Shown: positions 34,591 to 44,660 of the stretch, in pieces
Layout of the letters: each line of letters opens with the position of its first letter
Numbering within the stretch: the stretch's first letter is position 1
NCBI GenBank assembly: GCA_033961575.1
Contig: CM066732.1
Coordinates: forward strand, 78,744,187-78,808,186
DNA length: 64,000 nucleotides
DNA from: Aselliscus stoliczkanus
Lineage: Eukaryota; Chordata; Mammalia; Chiroptera; Hipposideridae
Direction: 5' to 3'
Program-made: the position numbers and the translations under genes
The notes under the pieces: generated by a model
The model's database searches: none
Told to the model about the DNA's origin: nothing
What the model saw: the letters and a program-made list of their open reading frames with translations, nothing else

Positions 34591-35613
34591 ATGGATTTGA
34601 TCAACTCAACTGATTACCTGCTTGATGTCTCTACCTTAGCAAGAAACAGCACTCACTTTCCAGCTTCTGCCTCAAAAATGATCATTGTCCTTTTTTTGTT
34701 CACATCATTTATAATTGGTACTATCACCAATGGTCTTTACCTATGGGTGCTAAAATTCAAGATGAAAAAGACTGTCAACACTCTTTTATTTTTTCATCTC
34801 ATTCTCTCATATTTTATTTCAACTTTGATCCTGCCATTTGTAGCCACCTCCTCCCTTCAGAACAATCACTGGAGCTTTGGAACTACCATGTGCAAGGTCT
34901 TCAATAGCACTTTGTCGATGGGAATGTTCGCTTCTGTTTTCTTCCTCTCCGCCATCAGTGTTGATCGTTATCTTCTCACCCTTCACCCAGTGTGGTCACA
35001 GCTTCACCGAAACCCACGCTGGGCTTCCCACGTCATCCTGGGAGTCTGGGTCTCTGCCACTGCCCTCGGCATACCCTATCTGGTTTTCAGGGAGACACAC
35101 AATGACCATAAAGGAACAGTGACCTGCCAAAACAACTACGCTGTGTCTACTACCTGGGAAAGCAAAGAGATGCAAACATTAAAGAAATGGATTCATGCAG
35201 CCTGTTTCATCAGCCGCTTTTTGCTGGGCTTCTTTCTGCCTTTCTCCATCATCACCTTTTGTTATGGAAGGGTAGCCAAGAAGATGAAGGAGAGGGGCTT
35301 ATCTAAATCCAACAAGCCCTTCAAAGTAATGATGACTGCTGTTATCTCTTTTTTTGTGTGTTGGATGCCCTACCATGTATACCAGGGCTTACTTCTCACT
35401 AGGAACCAATCACTATTTTTACAGTTGGTTATGATGCTTACAGTGATAACTACTTCTTTCAATACAGTCTTTTCTCCCACACTCTACCTATTTATTGGGG
35501 AGAACTTCAAAAAGGTTTTAAAGAAGTCCATTCTCGCTCTGTTTGAATCAACATTCAGTGAAGATTTTTCTGCAGAAAGGACACAAAACCGAAATTCAGA
35601 ATCCTACATTTAA
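34591..35613 (+). CDS. GPR33: GPR33, orphan chemoattractant-type G protein-coupled receptor, intact
   Basis: Single uninterrupted reading frame of 340 codons encoding a class A GPCR of the formyl-peptide/chemokine-like group, placed in the plasma membrane with no agreed ligand. Seven hydrophobic segments lie near residues 30-53, 63-88, 99-126, 145-166, 202-227, 246-270 and 276-303. Seen: N-glycosylation sequons at N5 and N19 in the N-terminal tail, TM1 Asn47, ECL1 Trp94, the disulfide pair Cys101 and Cys179, the DRY motif at 125-127, CWMP at 257-260, and SPTLY at 295-299 in place of NPxxY. I recognise the family by close resemblance to mammalian GPR33 along its whole length. A good splice acceptor (AG at 34568-34569) sits 21 nt before the ATG, matching a gene whose coding region lies in one exon after a noncoding exon. 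Codon 140 is CGA (35008-35010), the site that is a stop in most human alleles. The upstream noncoding exon was not located. Confidence 0.95.
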   Translation: MDLINSTDYLLDVSTLARNSTHFPASASKMIIVLFLFTSFIIGTITNGLYLWVLKFKMKKTVNTLLFFHLILSYFISTLILPFVATSSLQNNHWSFGTTMCKVFNSTLSMGMFASVFFLSAISVDRYLLTLHPVWSQLHRNPRWASHVILGVWVSATALGIPYLVFRETHNDHKGTVTCQNNYAVSTTWESKEMQTLKKWIHAACFISRFLLGFFLPFSIITFCYGRVAKKMKERGLSKSNKPFKVMMTAVISFFVCWMPYHVYQGLLLTRNQSLFLQLVMMLTVITTSFNTVFSPTLYLFIGENFKKVLKKSILALFESTFSEDFSAERTQNRNSESYI

Positions 35614-36183
35614 ATTTAGGGTCCCAGAGCAAGTATGAACTCTTAGTTACATCACCAGATATATACCCTCCACTTTTGTATAACATAGTCTTTGTATTAG
35701 AGAGATATCTAGGCTGTACTACGGTTAGATCTATGAATATTATTAAAAGGGCTATAAGAAAGTAAGCAATAAGTGATGTTACAAATGTAATTTTTCCCTT
35801 TTTTTTATTGTGGTACAATATATACTGTTTACTCTCTCAAACAACATGGTTTGGACTGTGCAAGTCCATTTACAGGCAGATTTTTTTCAATAAATACATG
35901 CAGCACTGTTAATGTATTTTCTTTTCTGATTTTCTCAGTAACATTTTCTTTTCCATAGCTTACTCCATTGTAAAAATACAGTATATAATACATATAACAT
36001 TCAAATATGTGTTAATTGACTATGTTATGGTAAGTCTTCAGGTCAACAATAGGCTATTAATAGTTAAGTTTTTTGTAAAGTCAAAAGCTATACATGAATT
36101 TTTGACTGCATGAGAGGTCAGCAGTCCTAACCCCTGTGCTGTCCTACCATCAACTGTATAACAAAATTTGCCATTTTCACCAT
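35614..36183 (+). other. GPR33 3' untranslated region and downstream flank
   Basis: AT-rich sequence after the GPR33 stop. It contains the candidate AATAAA at 35889 and otherwise no recognisable element. The last ~100 bases appear to belong to an older repeat that continues beyond the SINE at 36184. Confidence 0.5.
35889..35894 (+). terminator. GPR33: Candidate polyadenylation signal of GPR33
   Basis: AATAAA lies 276 nt after the GPR33 stop codon. The sequence between is single-copy-looking and AT-rich. It is the first canonical hexamer after the gene, but use of the site is not shown by the sequence alone. Confidence 0.45.
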
Positions 36184-36630
36184 TTAAAAAAAAAAAGATT
36201 TTATTGGGGAATTGGGGCAGGGGAACAGCGTTGGGGAATCGGGGAAGGGGAACAGACAAGTTGTCTTTTTGTTCTTCAATCTAGTTGTGGAGGACGTTGC
36301 TTCACTGGCCCATTTTGGTATCGTCATTGCGTTCTTCCCGGATGAGGCAGATCAGTCTCCAGCCTCTGGATGTCGCTCACCGCGGCTATTGGCAGCTCAT
36401 GCTGGCTGCCGGCCACTCATGCTGGCTGTCGGCCACTCACTGTAGCCTATGGCAGCCCACTGCAGCAGGGGCTGCAGCCTACACCGTCGCCGGGGCTCGC
36501 ACAGCCCAGCTCCAGGTGGAGCTGTTGTTAGCTGTAGAGGGCAGTGTCACTGGCCCTCATGTGGGATCCGAACCGGGACCGCTGGCATCCCAAAACCAGC
36601 TCTTAACCAATGTGACACTTGGCCGGCCCC
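36184..36630 (-). mobile_element. Long (~430 bp) tRNA-derived SINE, inverted
   Basis: AAGATTTTATTGGGGAATTG start, GGCCGGCCCC end. CATTTTCACCATTT is duplicated on both sides. It splits an older L1 3' end. Confidence 0.94.
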
Positions 36631-36639
36631 ATTTTCACC

Positions 36640-37320
36640 ATTTTTAAGTGTAAATTTCAGTGGCATTAACTACCTGCACAATGTTTGCAACCATCATCAC
36701 TATCTATTTCCAGAACTTTTTATCACCCCAAAGAGAAAATCTGTACCCATTAAGCAATAACTCCTCATTCCCCCCTCCCCCAACCCCTCACATAACCTCC
36801 AATCTACTTTTTGTCTCTATGAATTTGCCTATTCTAGATATTCCAAATAAGTGAAATCATATAATATTTTGCCTTTTGTGTCTGGCTTATTTTACTTAGC
36901 ATAATGTTTTTAAGGTTCATCCATGTCATGAACATGTATCAGAACTTCATTCTTTTTTGTGGCTAAGTAATTTTACATTGTATGTACAAATATGTATCAA
37001 GTTTTGTTTACCCAGTCTCTTCTGAGGGCATATTTGAGTTTTTTCCACCTTTTGGCTATTGTAAATAATGCTACTGTGAACACTGGTGTACAAGTATCTG
37101 TTTGAGTCCTTGTTTTCAATTATTTTGAATTATTTTTAATTGCTGGGTCATATGCTAATTCTGTTTAACTTTTCCACAGCAGCTGTACCATGTTACATTC
37201 CTATAAGCAATGTACAAAAGTTCCAATTTCTCCACTTACTATTTTTTATATTATATTTGATTACTTTATTATCATTATTATTCTGCATTTATTATTTTCC
37301 TTTTTTAATATAAACCCATC
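36640..37320 (-). mobile_element. LINE-1 3' end, inverted
   Basis: Reads on the minus strand as L1 ORF2 C-terminus and 3' UTR. On the + strand it shows the familiar GAAATCATATAATATTTTGC, TTCATCCATGTCATGAACATG and TTTTGGCTATTGTAAATAA wording. It begins before the SINE at 36184. Confidence 0.85.
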
Positions 37321-38402
37321 CCAGTCAGTGTGAAGTAGTGCAAATGTAATTCTTAACCTCTGACTTTTACTTCTTTAAGAAACTAAATTTCTATAAATGC
37401 CAATAGTATCCATTGATCTGAATTCTCTGTCACAGAATGTTCTACAAATAGACATTTGGACATTGATTCCTCTTTAGTTAGATAACACCTAAGTTATTTA
37501 ATTGATATGAACAAAATTTAACATGGACATAACAAGGCGCTCACCCTGTCATGTCCATGTTAAAGTATAAAAATATTTATACTTTAATGTTTTAGTATGA
37601 AGAAATATTAAATGTCTCTTCAATACCTAGAGATTAAGCTATCTCAGAAATATGGGACTAAGACAATTATAAATGTTTAAAACATCTGCCTGGGTAATGC
37701 CATAATATATTTAATTTTAGAATAGCAATAACAATATCAATTTGTCTTCCCTGGATTTCAAGTTTTGCTTCAACTTTTTGCAGGACGTTACAGCACCCAA
37801 GTTACATAAGACCATGTACTATCACTGATCTATTACCTTTAGTTGTATCTATTGGTCAATAGATAGCAATAGATAGATAGTTTGATACAAAATGGAGATA
37901 TTTAGGCCATAATGCACACTCAGTCCCTAAATATTCCAGCTAGCTTTGCACAAACCATTCCAAACCACAGGCATATATTCAGAAATCCCCAAATGAATGA
38001 TATTAATTACAAGGACTTAAAGAAAGGAAGAGAAATGAATCTTCATCATTAGTTTTTTATAGGAGGAAAGTAATAGTAATTTGATGCCCCAGAAATCCTG
38101 CTAATTGACTTGGTGTCACTGCTTCCCTGGGCATCAGGAACTTGGTCTCTCTCACTTTGAATGTAAGGGACAAAAGCTTTGGACAGATGAAAACTTTCAT
38201 TGGTGGCCCCTATTTCAAGCTTTTGGAGCCTGAAGTTTCCCAGAGAGGGAGGAGTAGGACCAATGGTCAGGCTGTGGCTCTGAGTGTTGCTGCAGCAAGA
38301 AGGGCTGGTGCTTTTTCTCCCCCCATACTCTCCCAGGACTTGACAAGCCTGCTGAAGTTTATGATGTGGGACTTAAGGAAGTTATGGAATAGAATTTAGA
38401 AA
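37321..38402. other. Intergenic with the double hairpin
   Basis: AT-rich apart from the hairpins and a GC-richer patch at 38140-38400, which holds an unassigned 85-codon frame. Confidence 0.55.
37517..37587. repeat. Two abutting perfect inverted repeats (hairpins)
   Basis: First: TTTAACATGGACAT at 37517-37530 and its exact complement at 37551-37564, with a 20-base loop. Second: TTAAAGTATAAA at 37560-37571 and its exact complement at 37576-37587, with a 4-base loop AATA. The two share five bases at 37560-37564. No known element was recognised. Confidence 0.9.
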
Positions 38403-38641
38403 TTTTTTTAAAGATTTTATTGGGGTACTCGGGAAGGGGAACAGCCAAGTTGTTGCCCTTCAATCTTAGTTGTGGAGGGCACAGCTAGCTCAGCTCCAAG
38501 TCCAGTCACCATTCTGCCACTTGTTGGCAGCTCAGTGGCAGCTCAGCTTGGACGCAGCTCACTGGCCCATGTGGGAACCAAACCAGCGACCTTGTTATTC
38601 AGAGCTCGTGCTCTTAACCAACTGAGCCACTCAGTGGGCCC
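38403..38641 (-). mobile_element. tRNA-derived SINE, hybrid design, inverted
   Basis: Starts like the long and VES-type SINEs (AAAGATTTTATTGGGG) but carries the body of the 140-bp type (CATTCTGCCACTTGTTGGCAG). It ends CCACTCAGTGGGCCC. TTTAGAA(A)TTTTTT flanks both ends. Confidence 0.85.
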
Positions 38642-39060
38642 TGGTATTTAGAATTTTTTGAAACAAGAATTGTGCTCTGGAAACCTAGCTGCTACCTAGA
38701 GAACCTTTTGTCTCCCTCAGACCTGCCACCGTAACAAACAAGGATCTGCTCTTTCCGGGCTCTTTTATGTATGTTGTTCCATCTCTCCATAGATCATAAC
38801 CTCCTCAAGAACACAAAGAAGCTTATCAATCACACTTTCTTTTCTATAATATGACACGCAATTGATATCCAGTAAAAGATATTTAATAAAATTGAATATA
38901 TTTTTATTCAATATGTAATCACAATATGTGACTTAAAAAAACTTTAAGAGTAAAATAAAAAGGATGGAACAAGATTTTTATTTAACAAAGATTTACATCA
39001 CACCTACCTTGTGCTCGAGGGTGATTCTAAGTGCTTTCCAAATAGTAACTCTATTGCTCT

Positions 39061-39209
39061 TTTTTTTTTTTTTTTTTTTTTTTAGCTGACCCATCCTGTT
39101 GGCAGTTTAGCGGCAGCTCAGCTTGGGCTGGGCATCAAACTGCCATTGCTCAGAGCTCAGCTAGCACTCTTGAGTGAGCTCTTAACCAACTGAGCCACTC
39201 GGCCTGCCC
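39061..39209 (-). mobile_element. tRNA-derived SINE (~140 bp type), inverted, in a MIR
   Basis: T-run then AGCTGACCCATCCTGTTGGC, ending CCACTCGGCCTGCCC. It interrupts a MIR whose target wording (AAATAGTAACTCTA) recurs nearby. Confidence 0.92.
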
Positions 39210-39246
39210 TCAAAAAAGTAACTCTAAATAGTAACTTTACTCTAAA

Positions 39247-39247
<1 letters not shown>

Positions 39248-39291
<44 letters not shown>
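39248..39291. repeat. (CA)n microsatellite
   Basis: About 20 CA units within an interrupted MIR. Confidence 0.95.
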
Positions 39292-39293
<2 letters not shown>

Positions 39294-39629
39294 TAGTAAC
39301 TCACTTAATCCTACAACAATTCTATGAAATAGATCTTATTATTATCCCTATTTTACAGACTATGAAACTGAAGCACTTACTCAAGGCCATAAAGTAAGCA
39401 ATAGAAAAGACACAGTTATAAGTGCAGGCAATCTGGTGCTAGAATCCGTGCTCTCAACCACTGTACTCACTGCATCAGGTCGCTGCTAGGAAGCAGTGAG
39501 GCTGGGCTTTCAGCCCAAGTCCACAGAGTCTGTTCATTTCATCAGATCACCTTCTTGGCTGCAAAAATCAAACAGAAGTGCCTAGAAAAATGTTAGGACT
39601 CACATACAAATTGAGGGGAGGGGGAGGCA

Positions 39630-39790
39630 GGAAGCATTGAACTTGTAATCAGATTTGGGTGGTGGTCTGGCTTTGCCTCTAGCTTGGTGTTTTATTTGGG
39701 GCAGGTTACTCATATTTTCTAGGCCTCAGCTTCCTCATCTATAATATGGGGACTTCTCCAAATGAAATTATGGATATGAGCTCACTTCCA
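39630..39790 (+). repeat. MIR SINE fragment
   Basis: MIR 3'-half wording: GGTGGTCTGGCTTTGCCTCT, GCCTCAGCTTCCTCATCTAT, AATATGGGGAC. Confidence 0.65.
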
Positions 39791-42351
39791 AAACATAAAC
39801 TATATAAATATAAGACATTATTGAAAGTTTTTTTAAGACGTCTCTTTAAATTTTCAGCAAATAGAGTGTAAACTTTAAAAAATCTCCCAAAATTTATTTT
39901 CTTAAGTTCCCACAAAACTATGAAAAATCTACTTGTTATAGTTGTATCTGTCTCATCAACCTCCTTATTATTGTGAATTCTTGGGACCCAAGATGTTTAT
40001 AAACAAAGAATTAATGGCTCTGTTTTGTGGAACTGGTGTGTGGAGACAGTGTTTCTAAACAGTGTGCCTATTAGCGTCCAATTATATAAACCTGCTTCAG
40101 TATATCAATATTAAACTAGTTCAAGGACAGAATGATTAGAGATACTCACATGTTTCAAATGCCAGTCAAGTTCTTTCCTCAAGAAATGGCTCCATGTTTT
40201 AATGAGATGAATGTGCAATCCAGTAGCTAACTCGTATGAGGGGGTTTGGGGTATTAGGTAGGATGGTGTGCACAACACAAATCTGATTCCATATCCCTGA
40301 GAAACTAGAGACAATAATTATTTGCTAGTATAGTTTGAGTATCTGACACTGTGGTGAGCTCTAAGAATACAATAGTGAATAAGACACAATATCTGTCCTC
40401 AAGGCGCTTAAAGTCTAGAATTTGGCTTCACATTATAATCATCTGGGATACTTTTTTAAAATACCAGTGTCTATGCCTTACCCAAACCAATTAAACCCCA
40501 AATCTCTAGTGGCAGGACCCGGGGATTTGTATTTTTTTTTAAGTTGTTAGGTTGACTCTAAAGTACAACCAGAATAGAACATCCCTGTTCAGTGGGCGAG
40601 AAAAAAGAGTAAAAACATCATTACAGTACAAAGGAGTAAGTGTGATGTTTGCAGTTCACAAACAAAAGTCCCCAACCCAGCTGTCACCAGTCATAGAAAT
40701 TTTCCTGGATGAGTCCTGCAGAACAGCGTGCAATGTATAAAGACAGGGGAGGATAGTGCAGAAGAGGAGGCAGAATTCGTGACAATCCCAGGGGAAGAAA
40801 GCTCAGTGCTATACAGTAGCACTACCCAAACTTGAATATGCATATGATTCACTTAATGATTTGTTAAAATGCCAATTCTGATTCAGTATGTCTGGCGTAT
40901 GGCTGAGATTCTGCATTTCTAATAGGATCCCAGGAGATCCATTGCCGCTGGTCCAAAGCAAGAAGAGGCAATGATTAGAGCATAGGTGTGAGAAGCAGGC
41001 ATGGCCAGGACAAGCTGGAAAGGTCAACCAGGCTTAGGTCCCGAAAGCCTTTGCTAAGGAATTTGGACTTGGTCCTAGGCTTTATCCTGGAGCAATAGGG
41101 AATCACTGAAGAAACTTAAGCCAAAGAGTCATAGAATGAGTTTTGCATTTTAGAAAGCTCACTCTGGCTGCTATCATGGAGAGGTCAAAACTGGAGGTGA
41201 GTGGTCAAACTGGACAGTGTTGCAGTCATCCAGGTAACAGATGATATGGCCTGAACTAAAAAAGTGGAAGTGGGGACAGAGAAAAGTACCAAGTCTTGTC
41301 TTGTAAATTCTGTTGGTGCAGAAATCAATTAAGAGGAGAAAGGGAAAAGGTGAGGATGATTCCTGTACCAATTAGTGTTCTTGGTTGCAAACAGCAGATT
41401 TCATTCTAACCAAAAACTGATTTATTAAAGGATATTAAGTAGCTCACAGAATTATTAAGATGGCTGGAAAAACATTCAAGGCTAAGTTCCCAGGAACAGT
41501 GCCCAAAACATGCCACAAAACTGTCTAGATCAGAACTCTGTTGCTGGTGTTTCCTATGTTAATAAATGGTACCAACTGCTGCTGCTGCTGCCACTGAGCC
41601 CCAAATACCAGCAACTTGGTTTTGTGCAGCTGCTACTGCCACCAATGCCACTACTGGATCAGGTCTTGAATTCTCCTGTGCCTGAAAGCTCTGCCATCAC
41701 TGACATCAGGTAAATGGAAGCCTATTTTTTCATATTACTCACTTCCAAATTTAATCCTGCATGAGGGTATCTAATAGGCATACCTGCATCCTAGCTGCAA
41801 AGTAGACTGGGGAGCTGAGTTCTGATTTCCACATGACAGAAAAAAGGATACTCACAGTGTAGGAATATCCCCAAATATAAAACTATTCAAAAGATGGCGG
41901 TGTCCATTGAATTTAACAGAAAAAGCTTTTTGGAGTGATTAGTTCCTGGAAGAGAAGGAAAATAAGCAAAATTGCATTGTGTGAGAAGTGACTGGGAGGT
42001 GAGAATCCAGAGGCTCTGAGAATAGCAACTGTTTTAAACTTAGAGCATTAAGGAGTAATTCCCCCTCCTTCTTCTTCCCACAAAAAGTAACTCACACTTT
42101 CTACCAATTACAGATTAATTTGTGTTAAGGGACTGCTATTAAAATGCAAATATGCCTTTTAAGACAGTTAAGTTTCATTCACAAGTTAATGGGAATTACT
42201 TTAATCAGCTTCACACCCAGCAGAGTGCAGCTAAACACAGCATTTAGAATATTAGACTTTTGATTGAGGCCTAGAGAAGGAAACCTTGTAAATTGGAAGT
42301 CAAGCCTCAGTTGAATTTTGGAGACTCTGAAGGCAGCATAATAGGTATACA
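39791..42351. other. Intergenic with old hAT-type and other remnants
   Basis: Pieces near 40420-40540 and 40830-40970 resemble hAT-type MITEs (TCAGTATGTCTGGCGTATGG). A piece at 41355-41720 contains CTGCTGCTGCTGCCACTGAG and looks like an old interspersed repeat. No gene was seen. Confidence 0.5.
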
Positions 42352-42526
42352 ACAGCAGGTCCTCAAATAACATCATTTCATTCAACATCATTTCATTATA
42401 ACATTGATGAAAGCCATAGGAACTTAACTCGTATATCAGTTAGCCTATGGTAAAATTGGTTTCATTATACATCGTTTCCCTTAAAGTGGCAGAACCTATC
42501 ACAATGTTAAGTGAGGACTTAATGTA
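42352..42526 (+). mobile_element. MITE-like DNA transposon, copy 2
   Basis: Shares GCAGGTCCTCAAATAACATC, GGTAAAATTGGTTTCATTAT and TTAAAGTGGCAGAACCTATC with 24483-24653. The end GTGAGGACTTAATGTA is an imperfect inverse of the start. Family name not assigned. Confidence 0.7.
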
Positions 42527-42554
42527 TAAGAAAGTGCTATAAAAGAGAAAAACA

Positions 42555-42671
42555 GGGGCTGGCCGAGTGGCGCGGTGGTTAAGAGCTGGCTTGGGACGCC
42601 AGCGGCCCCAGTTCGGATCCCACATATGAAGGCCTGTGACACTACCCTCAAAACAAAAAATAAATAAATAA
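42555..42671 (+). mobile_element. Short (~105 bp) tRNA-head SINE
   Basis: Full copy ending CACTACCCTC plus A-rich tail. Duplication ATAAAAGAGAAAAACAG and ATAAAAGAGAGAAACAG. Confidence 0.93.
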
Positions 42672-43527
42672 AAGAGAGAAACAGAAAGGCATTCTGGAGA
42701 GTCAGTTGATGACCAAGAAAACATTTGCCTAGATGTGGTACCGCCCTGAAAATCCCGTTCATGCCAAATTGTTGGGGCCACATATCCTACCTCCCCTCCA
42801 GTGAAGGCCAGTCAGTCACCTGTTTAGTTCAGGCTCTCCAGGAGATGGCGCTCTCCTTCCAACTCTTGTCCTTCCCCTGTGGGAAGGGAAATATCACAAT
42901 GGTGCAAAGAGTAACGGTTTTTCTAATGCTCTCCATTGTTTTTCTTGTCTCTTCACTAAATTCTGAGCTCCTGGAGAGTAAGAACAATTCATTATTGGAA
43001 TTTCTATTATTTATTTACTTCCTGCTGGAGTCAGTATGAACTTAGTTAAAACAGTCAAAGACAATAAAAATGGTTCAATTTTTTCTGTATCAAATCAAAT
43101 CTGACTTCAAATCCCTTCCAAGGGATAGTCCAAGGGTTTCCTGGAGAGCTCTGAAGACTTAGGTCCTATTGGCCTCCTCTAATATGCTTCTTATTCAAGT
43201 CTGCAAGACCTCCAGTCAATGGCTCAATCCCTTCCTGCCATGCAAGTAGAACTGTGTAGGGGGCATTTTCATCACAGCTAGGATCCCAGCAACCATTGTC
43301 CTCTGATGTCTTGCCATATCCCCAGTAACCTGGAAAAAAAGGGGGAGAGATCAAGGACCTTGACTCATCTTACACTGATAACTCACTAAGTCAAACTTCA
43401 CCTATCTAAAAGCTTGGAGAAATTGGGGGTTTCCATTAAAAACATTAACTGCAGCTATTTCTTTCTTTGTCTCCCCAGCTGTCATTTTCCAACAAAAAGA
43501 TGACAAGAGTGCCCACTGTTGTTTTTT
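42672..43527. other. Apparently single-copy stretch with a CTCF-like motif and an exon-like minus-strand frame
   Basis: Contains the motif at 42839 and an open minus-strand frame at 43166-43338 after an acceptor-like TTTTTTTTCCAG. The product is not recognised. Confidence 0.5.
42839..42853 (+). promoter_or_regulatory. CTCF-like motif between GPR33 and DTD2
   Basis: CCAGGAGATGGCGCT fits the CTCF core (CCASYAGRKGGCRSY) at 14 of 15 positions. It lies in apparently single-copy sequence. Binding is inferred. Confidence 0.45.
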
Positions 43528-43946
43528 TTATTTTTTTGTAAAGATTTTATTGGGGAATCGGGGAAGGGGAACAGACAAGTTGCTTTCCTTTTGTTCTTCA
43601 GTCTAGCTGTGAAGGACGTCACTTCACAGGCCCATGTTGGCATTGTGATCATTGCGCTCTTCCTTGCTGACACAGATCTGTTGCCGACCACTGGACAGCT
43701 GCTCACAGCAGCTCATGCTGACTGCCAGCCACTCACAGTATCTCACGGCAGCCCACTGCAGCCCCACGGCAGCCTACACTGTTGCCGGCAACTCATGGCA
43801 ACCCAGCTCCAGGTTGAGCTGTTGTTCACCATCTTAGTTGTAGAGGGTGCTGTGTCACTACCTATGTGGGATCTGAACCAGGGCCGTGCTGCTCAGAGTC
43901 GTGCTCTCCCAAGCCAACTCTTAACCAATGAGCCACTCAGTGGGCC
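43528..43946 (-). mobile_element. Long (~430 bp) tRNA-derived SINE, inverted
   Basis: Diverged copy: AAAGATTTTATTGGGGAATC start, AGCCACTCAGTGGGCCC end. CCCACTGT-type flanks lie on both sides. Confidence 0.88.
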
Positions 43947-44419
43947 CCCACTGTGATCTTCAAGACCTCTTCAGCCAGTGTGCCAAATATCTTCTGCTTG
44001 CTTTCCAGATCCACACTCAAGCAATCTTCACCCTGCTTTCTGCACTGGAGGCCAGAACAATAAGGCCCCATGTTTCCTGGCATGTGGTTGGATTTTTCCA
44101 ATGTGGAGCACTGGCAGAAAATGGAAGGAACATAAAAAATGGGGTCAGGTATTTATTTTCCTAGCTGCCTACCTAAAGGGTCACCTGGACTTGGCGGTGC
44201 TTCTGGCAGAAAGTCAATGCCTTCTCTTAAGGGTCTATATAAATCTCCACCTCTGGATTGCAGGCTCTCTTTCTCTCTTCAGACAAATCACAAGAAAAAT
44301 ATCAAATTCCATTAAAGGGGCATCCTACAATATACCTGACCAGTACTCCTCAGAACTGTCAAGGTCATTAAGAACAAGGAAAGTCTGGGAAACTGTCACA
44401 GCCTAAGGAAAGTTGATGA
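43947..44419. other. Intergenic, repeat-like, unassigned
   Basis: Contains GTCACCTGGACTTGGCGGTG and an open frame of 142 codons (43978-44406) with no recognisable domain. It is probably an old element. Confidence 0.45.
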
Positions 44420-44660
44420 ACTAATTGTAATGTGAACTCTCCTGGGTGGGATCTAGAAAAAGAATTTAGAGAAAAAAACTAATGGACTCTGAATAAATTA
44501 TGGAGTTTGATGAACGTGCCAAGTTGTGACAGACATACCATAGTAATTTGAGATGTTAATAATAGGGGAAATTGGGAACTCTCTGTATTATCTTTGAAAG
44601 TTTCCTGTAAATCCAACTCTATTCTAAAATTTAAAGTTTATTTTAAAAGAGAGAACTCAA
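44420..44660 (+). mobile_element. Old LINE-1 3' UTR-like remnant
   Basis: GGGTGGGATCTAGAAAAAG, GATGTTAATAATAGGGGAAA and GGAACTCTCTGTATTATC resemble the 3' end of an older L1 subfamily. Assignment is by memory. Confidence 0.55.

Larger units (their letters stand above)
38985..39480 (+). repeat. MIR SINE, split by a SINE and a CA microsatellite
   Basis: MIR features outside the insertions: ACCTTGTGCTCGAGGG, ATTCTAAGTGCTTTCC, TATTATCCCTATTTTACAGA and AAACTGAAGCACTTACTCAA. Confidence 0.7.

Noticed and set aside
34877..35122. 81-codon frame within GPR33
   Set aside because: A shadow of the receptor coding sequence in another frame.
38142..38399. 85-codon + strand frame
   Set aside because: Weak protein character and no recognised family. 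More likely an old repeat or chance. Left as unassigned.
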